The position numbers and the translations under genes were made by a program. Below the pieces are notes generated by a model that saw only the letters and a program-made list of their open reading frames with translations, made no database searches and had not been told where the DNA came from. Source: Moniliophthora roreri (taxonomy: Eukaryota > Basidiomycota > Agaricomycetes > Agaricales > Marasmiaceae). From it: a stretch of 64,000 nucleotides of DNA. The stretch is from the NCBI GenBank assembly GCA_001466705.2, contig LATX02000193.1, positions 558,001 to 622,000 of the forward strand. The letters run 5' to 3'. How positions within the stretch are numbered: the stretch's first letter is position 1; each line of letters opens with the position of its first letter. Shown here in pieces: positions 1-12,383 of this stretch.

Positions 1-2
1 AT

Positions 3-200
3 TTAGGAGATGAGCCACTTCCAGAAGATGGTCTAGGAAATGCAGAATACAACGCGGACTGGGACAGATACGACTACGCGTCCAGAATACGGAGTGTGCG
101 GAAGTTGACTGTTCCAATTAATCTGATGACGATGATGGAACGGTATGGCATGAAATGTGCACCTAGAGGTCTTGTGTACGTCCCATCGTCGATGCTTTAA
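3..200 (+). CDS. 3' end of an unidentified protein-coding gene
   Basis: An open frame enters from the left edge and runs 65 codons to a TAA at 198-200. The piece is acidic at first (LGDEPLPEDGLGNAEYNADW) and ends ...APRGLVYVPSSML. I do not recognise the family. Codon use looks like the other genes here, and the antisense frame over the same stretch has no convincing features. It is read as the last exon of a gene that lies mostly outside the window. What it encodes cannot be judged from 65 residues. Confidence 0.5.
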   Translation, partial: LGDEPLPEDGLGNAEYNADWDRYDYASRIRSVRKLTVPINLMTMMERYGMKCAPRGLVYVPSSML

Positions 201-606
201 GATGTGGTAGCACATGAGCAAACGCTTCTCTGGAGCACTGGAGAAGAGGGGTTGACGACGGCTGATCGGGGAAGTGACAGGCCGGTTTGGCTTGGGAAGA
301 GGAGGGTCGAGGACATATCGAATGAGGTACCGGAGAAGCAGAGGAAGCTATAACACGAACATGTGCGCGCTTTCCCTTCAGTGAACCCTGAACTGGATTA
401 TACCGTATTCACAGATATTTGCTAATGCTCAGCATAAATAGAATGTACAGTTTATGTTATAGCATGCTCGCAGCTTGTACCATCCTGTACTTCCCTGTCT
501 TTCTCATGTATGTTCATCCGTTGTGGGAACACCGTCAGTATCTTCTTGACTTTTTGCGTGAATTTCAAATTAAATAAGGTTTGTTTCTATCCGGTTGTGA
601 ACCACC
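201..606. other. intergenic: 3' region of the first gene and promoter of the TPR gene
   Basis: About 400 bp with no supportable gene. It should hold the 3' UTR of the upstream gene and the promoter of the TPR gene that starts at 607 in the context ACC ACC ATG. I see no clear TATA box or repeat. Confidence 0.5.
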
Positions 607-2727
607 ATGTCTCAGGCTCCTAGCAAAGAAGAAGCAAGGCTAAGGCTCGCAGAAAGACTCAAGGACGAAGGGAACGCGTTGTTTAGCAAGCAAAAATATG
701 GGCCCGCGAGCAAAAAGTACACTGAAGCCATCGCTATTGACAATTCCAACCCCATTCTGTACGCTAACCGCTCAGCATGCCGATTGAGCTTGAAGCAGTA
801 AGTTTTCTACCTCAAACTCACCTGGCACAGCCTCACAGAATACTTTCTTAAGATATCTCGATGCGGTGGCGGACGCAACGAGGGTGCGTGGTGCTGGCCT
901 GAACCTTTGTCAAGATCACTGACAGATCAGTAGGCTGTCGAGCTCAATCCGATGTATGCCAAAGCATACGCTAGAGTTGCTACAGCGCGGGATGTGCGTA
1001 TTCATGTCTGATTCTAGCTACTTCATGACTGCTAAACATGGTAATCAGGCCCTGGGACAACCTTCGCTCAGCAAGGTGGCATGGCAGAAAGCTCTTGACG
1101 CTCTTCCTTCCGAAAACCTGACCGAGGCGGAAATGAAACAGAAGAAACAGTATGAGGATGGGCTTGCCGCTGCCCTGAAAGCCACTAAAGAGGAAGAAAC
1201 CAACGATCGGCAACACGTATCCAGGATGAAGGTTCCCCCAAAGGATGCAACACCATGGATGTGCGGTATGGAAATGTTACCTCAATTGCGACGTGAAGAG
1301 AACTACCACAGCAGTGTGCGTGGACTGTGTCTTTCACAGATGCGTGTCTTATGAACATTTTGGCAGGCATGGCTTATCGCGCAGGCCTATCACGAATTCC
1401 AGAGGGGGACCCAGATGATGATGGAAATCTATACCTATGGCGATAACATGGTCAACTTGAATCTGGGCGCTCTGGAAACAATCTCAAACGCAATGTTGTA
1501 CGACACGAGAGTATTCCATGTTCCGAGTCCTTCTTGGCTACCAAAGTTCAACCAGCAAGGTATGTCAGCAGTGCTTCTCATGGAATACTGAGTCAATGCC
1601 TCATTAGTGGTCGCGGAAAGCCAAATTCGAAACGCTTGGACAACCGCTGGACCAGACAAGGTCTTCCAAGAAGCAGAGAATCGACTGTTGCAAGAGGGCT
1701 GGGATAATGTTCGACCTGCGTTGAGTACCACCGTACGGTAAGGTGTACTTGACCTCTCAATGAGCTCGAACACTGATACAAGTCGTGGCAGTTGCTGGAT
1801 CTTACGTGCATTGTTGGAAGGTGGGCTTCGGTCAAATCATGTGTCTGAAGTTGAATACTTGGGTCGAGTGATCGAAGTCATCGAGTGGGGTCGAAAAGTA
1901 TGGAAAGATGTCGACTTCAGCTCCCGTGGTGCTATTTTCCGCGACACGTTCCTGCGTGGCGTCAAGAAGTTGCATATGGAAGCGTTGACGGAGGTTGGTA
2001 GTGAAATTTGCGCGTCGAGGCGATATGAATTTCATTGTTTTAGGCTTATCATCAAGAGAAAGATATTGATGCGAAAAATCGACTTTTGGAAGATCTGTTT
2101 CAGGAAGCAGAGTCGATTATCCAAGATGTCGATGGGAATCCCATACCACCACGGGAAAACGACCCTTCCTTTGCTGAGGCCTACTACTACTATCCTCGTG
2201 GCTTTGCGAAAGCGTGAGTCGGCCGCAATCTTATTTGAACGCGAGCTTGGGTTGATTCCGGTGAAGTATCAAGGCCTTCTACTACAAGGAGAAGTCCCAA
2301 TCTACCAAAGGCCAAGAGGAATCGGATGGCTTCATGATGAAAGCTCTCCAGGCATATCTGGACGCAGTTGAGGACTTTCCCGAGGATGAAGAGAAGCGTG
2401 CGAGTAAGTGGTCTCGTTGTCATTCTTTGGAGATGTCGCTCACTCTTCATAGCCTTTCTGAACGGTGCACTCGAGAATGCCATGCGAGCTGGGGCGCCCG
2501 TCAAGATGCAGCTTCAACTCATGGAAGATTTGAGAACTGCTCTTCCAAGGATACAAAAGATTTGGGCATATTCGCCATCTGCGATTTCGGGGCGCGATAA
2601 CACTATCAAGAAAAACCTCGAATACGAGGCGGAGATTCGCCGACTTCTGGCAGCAGGTACTTTGACGCAGGAGGACCGATATCGCTGGTCTCCTTCGCGA
2701 ACTACACAGACACGCGGACGGATATAA
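607..2727 (+). CDS. TPR-repeat protein, multi-exon
   Basis: The start is ATG at 607. The N-terminus (SKEEARLRLAERLKDEGNAL) begins a tetratricopeptide repeat array: helix pairs with FSKQKYGPASKKYTEAIAID, YANRSACRLSLKQ, YLDAVADAT and AVELNPMYAKAYARVATA. Several short introns split it, for example a GTAAGT donor just after 797 and others near 880, 990 and 2405. After the TPRs comes a longer region (AWLIAQAYHEFQRG; EGGLRSNHVSEVEYLGRVIE; AYYYYPRGF; ALPRIQKIWAYSPSA) found in a family of agaricomycete TPR proteins of unknown function. The TPR superhelix normally binds partner proteins, often chaperones. No catalytic motif is seen. The frame ends at TAA 2725-2727. No lesion was found, but I did not resolve every exon boundary. 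Confidence 0.82.
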
Positions 2728-3228
2728 GGCGATACATGCAGAGCATCTGAATAGCAATGAACGGTGGATATAAACTGAAATCCAGGGCACAGACGAATGA
2801 GACTATGGTCGCTAAGGTATGTAGCTACAGCTGTAAATATTCAGGAACAACAACGCGTAGATGTAAAACTGATCGAGCAATGACTGTGCGAGTGAGATTA
2901 GCAACTCAAGAAATAGAAGTATGAAAAATAGTTCCGCAGATATAGAGGTCGATAAATGAGTGACGAATGGATAGATGGACAAACGGGAAACATGGGGAAT
3001 ATAAAGTCCGGATCTGATATAGAGCCATAAAAAGCACGGGTATCAAGAGCCGCAAATCAAACCTGTTCTGCAAGCTTAAAAGGTGCAGGGTATGAAAAAA
3101 TGTCGAGACTTACAAAAGATCATGCTGTTTCCTTTTCGACGGCGGAATCTTGGATATTTGCAGGAGGTTCGGATGCTTCACAAGGCCATCAATATTATGA
3201 GTGGGGTAGAGTAGAGATGAAGCAATAA
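2728..3228. other. intergenic between convergent genes
   Basis: Roughly 500 bp separating the 3' ends of the TPR gene (+) and the Msb1/Mug8 gene (-). It is AT-rich in places and has no open frame with gene-like composition. It is probably the two 3' UTRs and terminators. Confidence 0.5.
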
Positions 3229-6200
3229 CTAACGTTGATCTTGCGTTATAGTGACTTTGTCTAAATCGTTGCTTTCAGCAGCAATCTTCTGTGCGACCGG
3301 CTCGCTTGAACTCAATGCGACCTCTGGCCCTGGTGTCTCGCCTGCTGCAACGACACTTGCTGGTGCTGGAGGTAGACTGGAGTCGTCCTCTGAGTCGTCT
3401 AGCGCAACAGCGCCTCGTTTCTCCAAGGCAACCTCCTCGAAAGCATCAACAGGCGGAGGTTGTGTAGAGGCTGGTTGCGCAGGCTCGGCTTCAACAATAG
3501 GAATAGGTGGGAGGGAAACATTGTCTTCTTTCATGGGGTCAGGGGATTGCGCACTTATTTGCTCTGTGAGGACGGTATCGGCGATGGTCTGTTCATGGGT
3601 TGGTGTTGAATCACGAACAGGCTCATCATCCTCGACGGCATGTGTAGATGTTTCTCCTGTGAGTACTTCAGCATCAGCCTTTGAGCTTGTTTCTTCGGAC
3701 ACGTGTGCGGCATTAGCGGCTTCATGGACTTCGTGAGCGGGTATAGATTCCTGGACATTCTCGATGGGGGGTACGACCACTTCCTGCTGAGCATCAGATG
3801 TGACGTCCTGGACTTCCTTCGTTGTTTCGCTCTCCTCTTTGGCCGGTTCGCTTTCCTCCGCGTTGTCGACAGATATCACAACCGGTTGCTGGGAGTCCTC
3901 AACGACATCTGGTGGCGCAACCTCGTCAGACGCTTGTTCGTGCGCAAGTATCTCAGCCTCAGCCTTGCTATCGCTGGTGGGCTCGTCAGCGATCACATCA
4001 TCTGACATGACAGAGGTCTGAGGCTCTGCTACCTTGGCTTCGTCTACCGGAGTGATGTTTGCAGCTTCGGTGGAAGTCGTAGCTTCAGGCGCAGCATCTT
4101 CAGTCAGGTCGACCCAGATAGGCCCAGCATCAGTTGACGTAGTTGGTAAGGGTGCAACGGGCTCTTCGATATGGTCTGCTTGAACAGAATCAGGACCGGT
4201 TTCGGTATGCGACGTTTCTTGGAGTTCTGAAGCTGCTGTCTGTTGGCTTTCTCCAGCTTCTTGCTGTGCCGACTCTGAAGCAGACGCCTCAAATCCTTCC
4301 TGGGCAGCCTCTAGCACTGGCTCTGCTGTTGTACTCTCTGCATGCTCCGAATATGTTCCTTGCTGGGTGTTGCTAACCACCTGCTGTCCCGGCTCTTCCG
4401 TAACGGAGACTTCGGGCTCTTCCTGGGCCGTCTCCTCTATTCCTGGTGCTGCTACGACCTCCGAATGCGCCGCTTGCTGACTCTCCTGTACTGGCTCCTC
4501 CTTGACCTCTACAGTAGACAACGGCTCTTCCTGGCTCTCCTGGACTGGTGCTACCGCGGCTTCCGAATCCGCTGTTTGCTGGCTCTCAGCTTCCTCCTTG
4601 ACATCCACGCCCGACACTGATTCCTCCTGACTCTCCTGGACCGCCTCTACCGGTGCTGCGGCTGCGGTCTCCACATGGTCCGAAGTCGCTGTTTCTTGAC
4701 TCTCAGCAACCCCATACTGCCCGCGTGTCTCCTCAACTTTCTCCGAAGCCACTTCAACCACCTCCTGCTCTTCGACTTTAGCTTCGCCGGTGACAGCTGA
4801 GATTGGGATGGTAGCTGTGGTTTCAGATGGGGGGACTTCGGGCACGGTGGGAACGTCGCTAACTGCAGTTGGCGCAGAAACGATGGGTTCTGTTTCGACC
4901 TCGTGCTGATCATCCACAAGAGCAACACCGGCATCACCGGCGGCGAGCACGCCCGTTGCAATGGCGGCAGTACCAGATACTGGCAATTCCTTGACCCCTT
5001 CCTTATCTTGCTCTTTGGTCTCGGCAGGTGCAATAGGTGCCGGCTGGGCTTCGCCTTCTTCCTTCTGTTCCGAAGCACTAACATCCTCAACTGGCTTGAC
5101 CGGGACCTCTTCTACTTCCTTCTTAGTCTCCAATTCGGGCACTGTTGTTGGTTTTGCATCCGCCTCAGGTTCTTCCTTCGTCTCTTCCGTGACGCCTGCT
5201 TCCTGGACTTGGTCAGGAACTACTGCAGCCACTTTCGGCTCAGCAACCTGGGCCTCATCTTTCTCCTCGACCTCTGCAGGCTTATCTTCCTCCTCTTCAT
5301 CTTCAGCGATCAATCCAGCCGCAACTCCGGCAGCAGCACCGGCAGCAATCACACCAGTTGCCAAAGTAGCAGTTCCCAAGACATCATCTTTCTTCTCCTC
5401 CTCTTTCGCTGCAGGCTCCTCCACTACCAGCTCCTTAACTTCAGCCTGCGGAGACACATCCTTCCTCTTCTTCGCAGTCTCTGTCTCATCCTCTTCCTTC
5501 AAGATCTCACCCATCTCTCCAATCTTTGGAGAAGACGCCGCTCCACCCTTCTTCTTCTTCGTCTTGCTCGGCTCATCTTCCTCATCCTTATCTTTGCTCG
5601 AAGACCAAAAGGTAAACCTCTTCTTCGCACTCGACCCAAACGACTTGAGTGACGGCTTCGGCGACGTCGGTCTCGGTCTCGGTCTCGCCGAGTCCGTTGT
5701 CGGCGAAATCGTTTCTGTCGCTGAAGTCGGCGTCGCCTCAATTGTAGCAGATGCCGAGACAAACTTTTGCTCAACGACTAACCATTCCAACTTCCTTCCT
5801 CCCTCGCTGACTTGGATTTCGGGCAAGGACGATTTCAGCCGACAAATGACAAATCGAGGCCATCCGTCTGAAATGGGATCCAATAACGCATCTGACCAAA
5901 AGTCGATGAAGGCTTCATCTAGTTTCACGAAAGAGATCTGGGTGGCTCGGGAGACCAGTTTGTTGTCTTCAGCGCTAGCTTCGGGCTTCTCAGGAGCAAC
6001 GTTCGTGTTCGCGCCTGCTGGAATCGAGATGGGCGGTAAAGCATCCAATGACTTCCTTCCTCTACCACCAGGTCTCTTTTCAGACGATTTCCTGCTGGGA
6101 GATTTGCGACCAGACGTCGGTGTTGGTGGTTTCGTAACCTCAACATCCTTGTCCATCAATGTCCCGGCGAGAGGTTGACCCAGAATGGATGACTCGAGGA

Positions 6201-8034
6201 AACCACTGCTGGAGAACTGGGACCAATCGAGTGCGAGACCGTTACCTGCACCATTGGCATTACCATTGCTATTCCCAGACGATCCAGGGATAATCTTGCT
6301 GATGGTAGGTAGAACAGGCGGACCGCTTGATTCTGACGTAGTCGCGCGATGGTGTGGAGGAACGGGTGAACCGGATCTAGATCCTTCATTCGGGGACAGC
6401 GATCTCCTCTTGGCCTGTTCATCGGATGCAACCAAGTTGAATGTCGGCGTGGTCGGCGCGTTTGACTCTGAGAGAGATATGAGGCGTAATGTCTCGTCTG
6501 ACAGGATCTGTGTGACATCAACAGCCGTGTCTCCGGTCTTGGAAATGACGAGTTGCTTGAGCTTCTCCCAAACCTGCTTGCTGTCATTGGACTCGTCAGC
6601 AGCAAACTCTGCCGTAAGAGCGGTAGCGAGCAGCAAAGTAAAAGACTTGGGAGGCTTGGATCCCCCACTTCGCTTTTCCGTGTCGATGTGGATGAAGAGC
6701 GCGTCATAACGACGAGTAGAGAAGCGAGTGCGAGGCAATAAACCAGAATCGATGGTAGGTGAAGAAGTATAGGGGTATTGCTGCACTAGCTCCGTAAGAC
6801 GTTTCGGCATTGGATTGGAAGCGGCCTCGTCCCTGTGTCGCCCGGTCGGAATCAATAATGAAATGAACATGATGAATGAATGGTACACGTACCTTATGTG
6901 TGATAAGAACAAGTGTTCCAGCATTCGACCATTCCTCTCCCAACGATCGTAGAACGTTTTCCAATCGTCTCCCGATTCGGATCGTTGAGAGTTCAGGAGC
7001 CAAAGACCGAGAAGCATACTGAGTTTGCTTCCACTGATACCGTTCGCTTCAGCGTGAGCCGCTAAAGACGAGAAGATAGCCAGAGTAGCACTTAAAAGGT
7101 CCATGTGAGGCCTCGAGACCAACGGAGTGAGCTGCTCGGAGAAAGCTCGGGGAGGATACGACGCGTTTCGTTCGGCTTCGAAAAAGCTGGTGTACCATCT
7201 TGGATCATTCCCAAAAGATGAACCTTCAAGCTGGAGATGGCGAAGACCCCATCGCAGAACGGCAGCCACGTCATGCATGGATCGAGTAGTGGAGATCTGG
7301 TACTCAAAAGCGGAAGACGGGTCGGTAGAGATTGTGGGTGAGGGGCTTTTGGAAGCCAAGGATTGTACGAATAACGTGATGAGGTGTCGTTGTGTCTCTG
7401 GGGAGGCAGAGTACCAGTGAGGGTGCATTACGCCGAGGGTTTCTAGGCCTGTAATAACGAGTATTAGCATGATTGGAACGAGAAGATATACCAGCAGAAA
7501 TTAGACAGGCAAACGACCAAAATCGACGCAAAAGGGGCACTCACCGTGATCCATAATCTCCTGCGAACATGCACGAACAAGTGCCAGTGTCTCTACCGGA
7601 TTCAAACGTCTCCTACCGATAGCAGCATCGGTGAGATTAGCCAGGACATCATCGCCCTCGAATACTACGCCCAGTGCACGGGTATTAGAATCTTCCTTAG
7701 GTGCGCTGGGAAGATTCAATGGGAGGAAGTAATCTGGATTCTTGGAGGCTGTCGTCGGAGACGATTCCTCTGGGCTTGAAGACTTTGTCCTGAACAGAGA
7801 GAAACCTCCTTCCTTGGCTTTTCCTCCTTTCTCCTTCTTTGCGCCGTCCTTCTCCTTTCCATTGCCTAAGGGCTCGTTATGAAAATTGTCTGCAGTTGGA
7901 GAGACATTGGGCGACACTGCTTCAAACTTGCCTTCTAAAAGAGAAGGATCCGAGTGACGATTTGTAGCGTTCGGCTGGTCCTTGTCGTGCTTTTTACGTG
8001 GATTGCCAAAGACCTTGGAGAGGAACGAGGGCAT
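3229..8034 (-). CDS. Msb1/Mug8-domain protein, probable cell-polarity/Rho-pathway scaffold
   Basis: Three exons: 7545-8034, 6893-7448 and 3229-6832. The introns are 96 and 60 bp with GTGAGT...CAG and GTACGT...CAG borders. The lengths sum to 4,650 nt, giving 1,549 aa. The second intron is in frame and is easily mistaken for coding sequence. The N-terminus (MPSFLSKVFGNPRKKHDK, then SDPSLLEGKFEAVSP) and the block RRLNPVETLALVRACSQEI...GLETLGVMHPHWYSASPE match the fungal Msb1/Mug8 family (PF08101), which resembles a RhoGAP fold. Budding-yeast Msb1 works in bud emergence and polarity, and fission-yeast Mug8 is meiotically induced. After about residue 600 the protein is low complexity: basic Ser/Thr/Pro stretches, then a long Glu/Val/Ala-rich tail with degenerate 'ESQQTA/VQESQEE' repeats. 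A piece of exon 1 recurs as a relic at about 41.5-42.1 kb. Confidence 0.87.
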
Positions 8035-8460
8035 CTCGTCCCTGAAACCTTTGAGGTAATAATTATCAAGGAAGGTGGGGAAAGAATTCGAACGAAATGA
8101 CGGACTTGAGGCAAGTTAGACAGGGTCTAGCTCGCTGTCGGCGCCGGTGATGGGGGCTGGGAAGATGGGGCGACAGCGCCAGAACCGATTTCCATTTGCA
8201 CGTGGCTTTCTCCCGCATTGACTCCTCACCCAAAAATCCGAACTCTTCGTCAATTTTCTAACATGTCAATCATTGATGTCGTCTCAAGTCTTCATGTCAG
8301 TTTAACACAGCTACTACGTCTATGTACTACTCATGTCGATGTTAAGACCGAAAAGCTTAAGTTGCACGGCCACAAGAAGCTTTACTTTCTTCGGACTCGG
8401 AAAGGATATTGAAATCACAGATACTAGTGCATTGCAGGATACGGATAGCCTATCTCATGA
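8035..8460. other. intergenic, promoter of the Msb1/Mug8 gene
   Basis: About 425 bp upstream of the Msb1/Mug8 start codon (reverse strand). It is pyrimidine-rich near 8200-8250 on the plus strand. No TATA box or repeat is obvious and no gene is supported. Confidence 0.4.
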
Positions 8461-9370
8461 ATGATCTCCGCAGCGCAAAAGCTCGAGGCCGATGCTCTTC
8501 TCTTATCGACCTGCTCCGGAACATCCCCCGTATCCAGTCCCGAACGTGAGTCAATAATAAGTTCCCATCAGGTCCCTGTCGATATCTCGGATGCCCTGGT
8601 GAAGTTGGGAATTGGATAACCAATTGCGACTAGTCACGCCATGCGGGTAAGTAGTAGCGTTGACACCTAAGTGATTCCGATGGTGAGTTATAGATAGATA
8701 GGTATCATCGTACTTACAGATCCCTTTTATAGCCACGGTGTCAATGATCCATCTTTCGTAACTGCGCCTGAGTACGGGTCGCGTCTTGTTGTACAGCAAG
8801 ATTTGATGACTTCCCGCAAGGATTAATCCAGTTTTGGAAGTGTTGGCATACCAGTATTTCGATTCCCTCAAAGAAATTACATGCACCTCGGACTGAACAC
8901 TCAGGCTGTCTATTCAGCGAGTTTCCGGAGTTATCGAAAGAAGGGAAGGTGAGTTTTGAAACGGTGCCAACGATAGTAAATTCTTACAGGAAGCCGTCTA
9001 TTGATCGCAGTGAGCCGACATACGTGAATGGCGACAATCCCCAATCCTGTCCATCCCGAGATCTGAGGCTCAAACATGACCTTGAGCCATATAAGCAGAC
9101 CAGCTATCCGCGGAGGGTGAATGAAACATTCAACAGAAATACACTGAAGACATTTTCCCAAGTTATCAGCTTATCCCAAAAGACAAGGAGTTGGACATAC
9201 CGACATTCTTTGGGGAACTTGGACATGGCAAGTTCCACGGACGAATTAAAACAAGACCACGTCGCCCAAGTTGCCCGATTCGCCCCTACCGAGGAGATAC
9301 TGTAAGCTTCGGCGTCGTGTTGCCCGCACCCAAGAGGGTCACTAAAGTCGTTCGTTGTTGCACATGGTGA
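8461..9370 (+). pseudogene. possible decayed gene of unknown family
   Basis: This plus-strand interval has several intron-like signals and a protein-like frame, but the frame is broken. It could start at ATG 8461 (MISAAQKLEADALLLSTCSG). One frame then reads ...GNWITNCD, stop TAG at 8631-8633, SRHA. A clear intron follows (GTAAGTAG...TTACAG, about 8647-8719), then PFYSHGVNDPSFVTAPEYGS, stop TAA at 8824-8826, then GIPVFRFPQRNYMHLGLNTQ. A 44-bp GTGAGT...TACAG intron follows near 8950. Further on the reading is FGELGHGKFHGRIK and ends at TGA 9368-9370. I do not recognise the family. The two stops may instead mark introns I failed to place, so 'pseudogene' is tentative. Confidence 0.3.
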
Positions 9371-9771
9371 TGTCGCCGCAAGTGCGCAGGCCTTCGGGGT
9401 ATTTCGGGGTTTGTCTAGTTCGCCAAATCGACCCGCGGGGGAATTAGGCGACAGATCCTCATTGGGTCCTCATGGTACAGTAATGCTCGTAGATGAGAAA
9501 ATGTTACCCTTTTTGGTGGAAAGTCAAACAATGACATTGCAAAATACATTTCCTTACCGCACTCATCGTGAATTACAGCCGCGACGCGACTTTTCAATGA
9601 CAATGACGATGACCTCCCCTCGAGACTCTGGCGAAATATCTGGAATGACCTTTTACGCAGAATTATGTATGTGGCAGATTTCACAACCTTTCTCACGTTC
9701 GAATTTTGCACTCGCCCGTTCCCTGGTGAGCGCGTCAGGTTCACTCTAAAGGCACTTTTTGAATCACTCAG
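9371..9771. other. unassigned stretch, possible upstream exons of the next gene
   Basis: About 400 bp with weak open frames on both strands. A roughly 30-bp patch near 9565-9595 resembles 51,925-51,955 with only a few mismatches. No gene can be supported on its own. The 5' exons of the next gene may lie here. Confidence 0.3.
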
Positions 9772-10694
9772 CTCGTCCAGAATGGACTCGACATTGGCCA
9801 GTAGGAGCTTTTTCCTTCTGAAAACATGCCCCGTGAATCCTTCACACCTCCCATGCCTTCCAGGCCACGAAAGATGATTTTCAATCTCACTCAAGTAGTA
9901 TCATTAACCCAACAACTCTCAAATGGCTATCCGAACTCCAAACCTCTCCTGACATAACCCCGGACGAATGGCTGGAATGCCTGGTCACTCGGATCGAACA
10001 TCACCGTTATGCTCATTGCTACAAATGGAGACGAATTGATCATTTCCTGTCGAAGCTGGGAGATAAATGGGCAGTTTCACAAAAAAAGAAGTCAGACACG
10101 ATTCTTGTATGTCAGATCATTACTGACTCTCAGACTCTCGGTTATTAAATACGTTCTTCTAGAGCACCTCAGGATTGCGATTCGATATGGATCGCTTCCT
10201 TACCCACATTCGAATGGTACTGGGAATTCGAGCTCATACAGTTTTTCACCCCTGCGAAACCATTTAACGTCATCCAATGTATTACCCCGGCAGCGACTCT
10301 CACTCAATTTACTCGAACCTGCACCCTGAGTCTGGCGCCGCATGTGTCTATCTGGTGGGCATTTGTATTCTTTCACTCCCCTCGCAAAATGTGCCATGTC
10401 ACGACGGATGTCCGGGTCGAAGCCCCTACACCGCGCCGGAAGTGGCCTGTGCCCTTCTGGAGGCGTACTGGTGAAGATGTACTGTCAGATACAGGTGGCA
10501 AGATGTGTCCTGGCCAGGCATTCGAGTCACGAGGCCGCATTGGAAGGGTGATGGTCGTGGATGGTAAGTGCAACTTCAATGACAACCTGGAAAGGGATTG
10601 GACTACTAATGTACCATCGACGATGAAGGAAGAAACAGCGATAGCGGAATTCAAAAAGGCATTTCATACAGGCCGTTCCAAACTAATCGATTGA
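9772..10694 (+). CDS. unknown protein, copy 1 of a duplicated gene (5' end unresolved)
   Basis: A spliced frame can be followed through three exons: about 9772-9800 (donor GTAGGA), 9864-10106 and 10173-10694. The introns are 63 and 66 bp. Exon 2 reads ATKDDFQSHSSSIINPTTLK, then WLSELQTSPDITPDEWLECL, then HHRYAHCYKWRRIDHFLSKL. Exon 3 reads DCDSIWIASLPTFEWYWEFE, then LIQFFTPAKPF and WWAFVFFHSPRK. It ends ...AEFKKAFHTGRSKLID with TGA at 10692-10694. The long open third exon and its correct phase support a real gene. I do not recognise the family. A diverged second copy at 21.75-22.40 kb keeps the same reading frame in places (QTSPDIT, LPTFxWYWExELIQFF), which supports the frame chosen. The start codon was not found, and the copy may itself be partly decayed. 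Confidence 0.5.
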
Positions 10695-11290
10695 GAAGGA
10701 TCTGTTCTCGATATTGTGCGGGAAGCAGGCGAAGATGAAGAATGCAATAACCGGGAAGCGGGAGAAACCTCGGCGTGTATTTACTTCGCCTGTATGCTGT
10801 GCTTGTGATGCGCGCTCGTGCTTTCTGCATAACCCTTGACTCACCGTCTGTTTAACAGGCCAGGACATTCCTTCGAAACAAGAAGCCTAGAATCGTAGAG
10901 GATCAAATAGACCTACCTTACTGCCAATGATATCTGTCCTTATTGTATGAAACTCGAAATGTACTACGAATTCCCAAACCCGACGTAACTCACGAGGATG
11001 TGTGATTCGGGAAAAGCTTTCAGACTTTTTGATCGACTTAGTCGTGCTCCCAGGCAGGTACTTCGCCATCAACTCTCTTCGTCGTCTTTTCCGCATCTTG
11101 CGCAATACGAGAATAGGTAGCCCTGGAACGATGAATGACCCTCTCTGGATTCCCTAACTACAAGTTGCTAAAAGCATGAATGCAAGGTGATTGCGCCACG
11201 ATTGTTCACAATTGTACGTTGATCGATGATCATCTAAAGAAGAAACAGTTCGAAACAATCTTTCCAAGGATATGATTGAGAGCAAATATA
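10695..11290. other. intergenic
   Basis: About 600 bp between the unknown gene (+) and the sulfotransferase-like gene (-), whose 3' ends face each other. Nothing recognisable; only short incidental frames. Confidence 0.5.
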
Positions 11291-12383
11291 TCATATACTG
11301 AACTGCAAAAGATACTCATAATCCTCTAAACTCGATTTCACCAATTCACACATCGTTCTCGCCAATTCCTCATCCCACTCCTCTGCCCACTTGCGTTCTT
11401 CGGCTACGAGATCCAATATTTCGTCCCTCTATAGGTAAACTCCAATCAATCGATCGTAGTAACGCACCGAAACGCGAATAAACCTACCTGACGATGAATT
11501 ACACCCTTAGACCCATGCAATGTGCCCATAAACGCGTCCGTCACTGGCACCGGAAGATGTGAATAGTGTCCATCTTTTTGGCCGTCCCCCGAGTCCCACG
11601 TATACTGTATCTGTGATTCATCTAAACCTAACTCTTCGCAGACTTTCTTCATCTGCCCCTTTGTATCCTTGACCAGCTTCTCCCCATCAACCACTATCAC
11701 CCGAGTCCCTCGAGACTTGTAGCTCTCGAAGACTAACCGTTCCCAGCGATACCGCGACGTCCTTTCAATACTGTGCAAGAACAAGCTGCCTTCCATTGGC
11801 ATACCTGAGGAGGACCTGGCTCGAGGGAAAGATGGGAGCATACGTGCGGGATGACGAATGGTGATTATTGGGGAGGTGATGCTATAGAAGAATCGGTCGG
11901 GAAAGATAGTTGGGTTGGTCTTGTCTGCTGCAAGCTCGATTTCCGTCGTCTCTTCCTGATTCTGGATATCAAGTCTATGATCCATAATTTGAATGTCGGA
12001 TTGAAATGAATAAGGATATTGTGCGCCATAGTTGAGAGCACTGTGAGGAAAGATGTGTATTGGATGTTCCATACTCAAAGGAACTCCACCCTATATATTT
12101 CACAAGTCAAACGCTGATGCTGCAGCTTCGAGGCTAGCGGATAACGCACCGTCTCTTCAATCTCCCTGATGCTTTTCTGCAACTGATCAAACGCCTTCTG
12201 ATATGTCTCGTCTGAAGGATACAATTCTGGATCTGGAGATTCTGGTCCAAAGATAGAAGGCATTAAAAATGACAGTGGAGCTGGAACAGTCGTAGTGAGT
12301 AAAGGATGGGTGCTTAGTAGGTGGAACAAAAGATTGCACATTGAGCGTGGGTGGGAAAAGATGAGTACTCGTTGGTATTCCAT
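11291..12383 (-). CDS. sulfotransferase-like P-loop protein, copy A
   Basis: Exons 12150-12383, 11488-12090 and 11291-11428 sum to 975 nt, giving 324 aa with clean GTGCGT...TAG and GTAGGT...TAG introns of 59 bp each. The N-terminus RVLIFSHPRSMCNLLFHLLS resembles the PAPS/P-loop entry of fungal sulfotransferase-like proteins (a 'PRS' loop at the end of strand 1). Further blocks are ITSPIITIRHPARMLPSF, RYRWERLVFESY, RVIVVDGEKLVKD and a Trp/Glu-rich C-terminus ending DYEYLLQFSI. The fold suggests transfer of a sulfuryl group to a small metabolite, but the substrate is unknown. A TATAAATA box lies 32-39 bp before the ATG. It is one of four copies on the same strand (also 12.97, 18.74 and 25.30 kb), and it looks fully intact. 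Confidence 0.78.

Noticed and set aside
4903..6178. Long open frames antisense to the Msb1/Mug8 gene (up to 405 codons)
   Set aside because: They are Ser/Leu/Phe-rich mirror images of the Glu/Lys-rich coding strand. The true gene is supported by splice sites and a known domain.
8551..8886. 111-codon minus-strand frame
   Set aside because: It runs across clear plus-strand intron signals and has no family resemblance.
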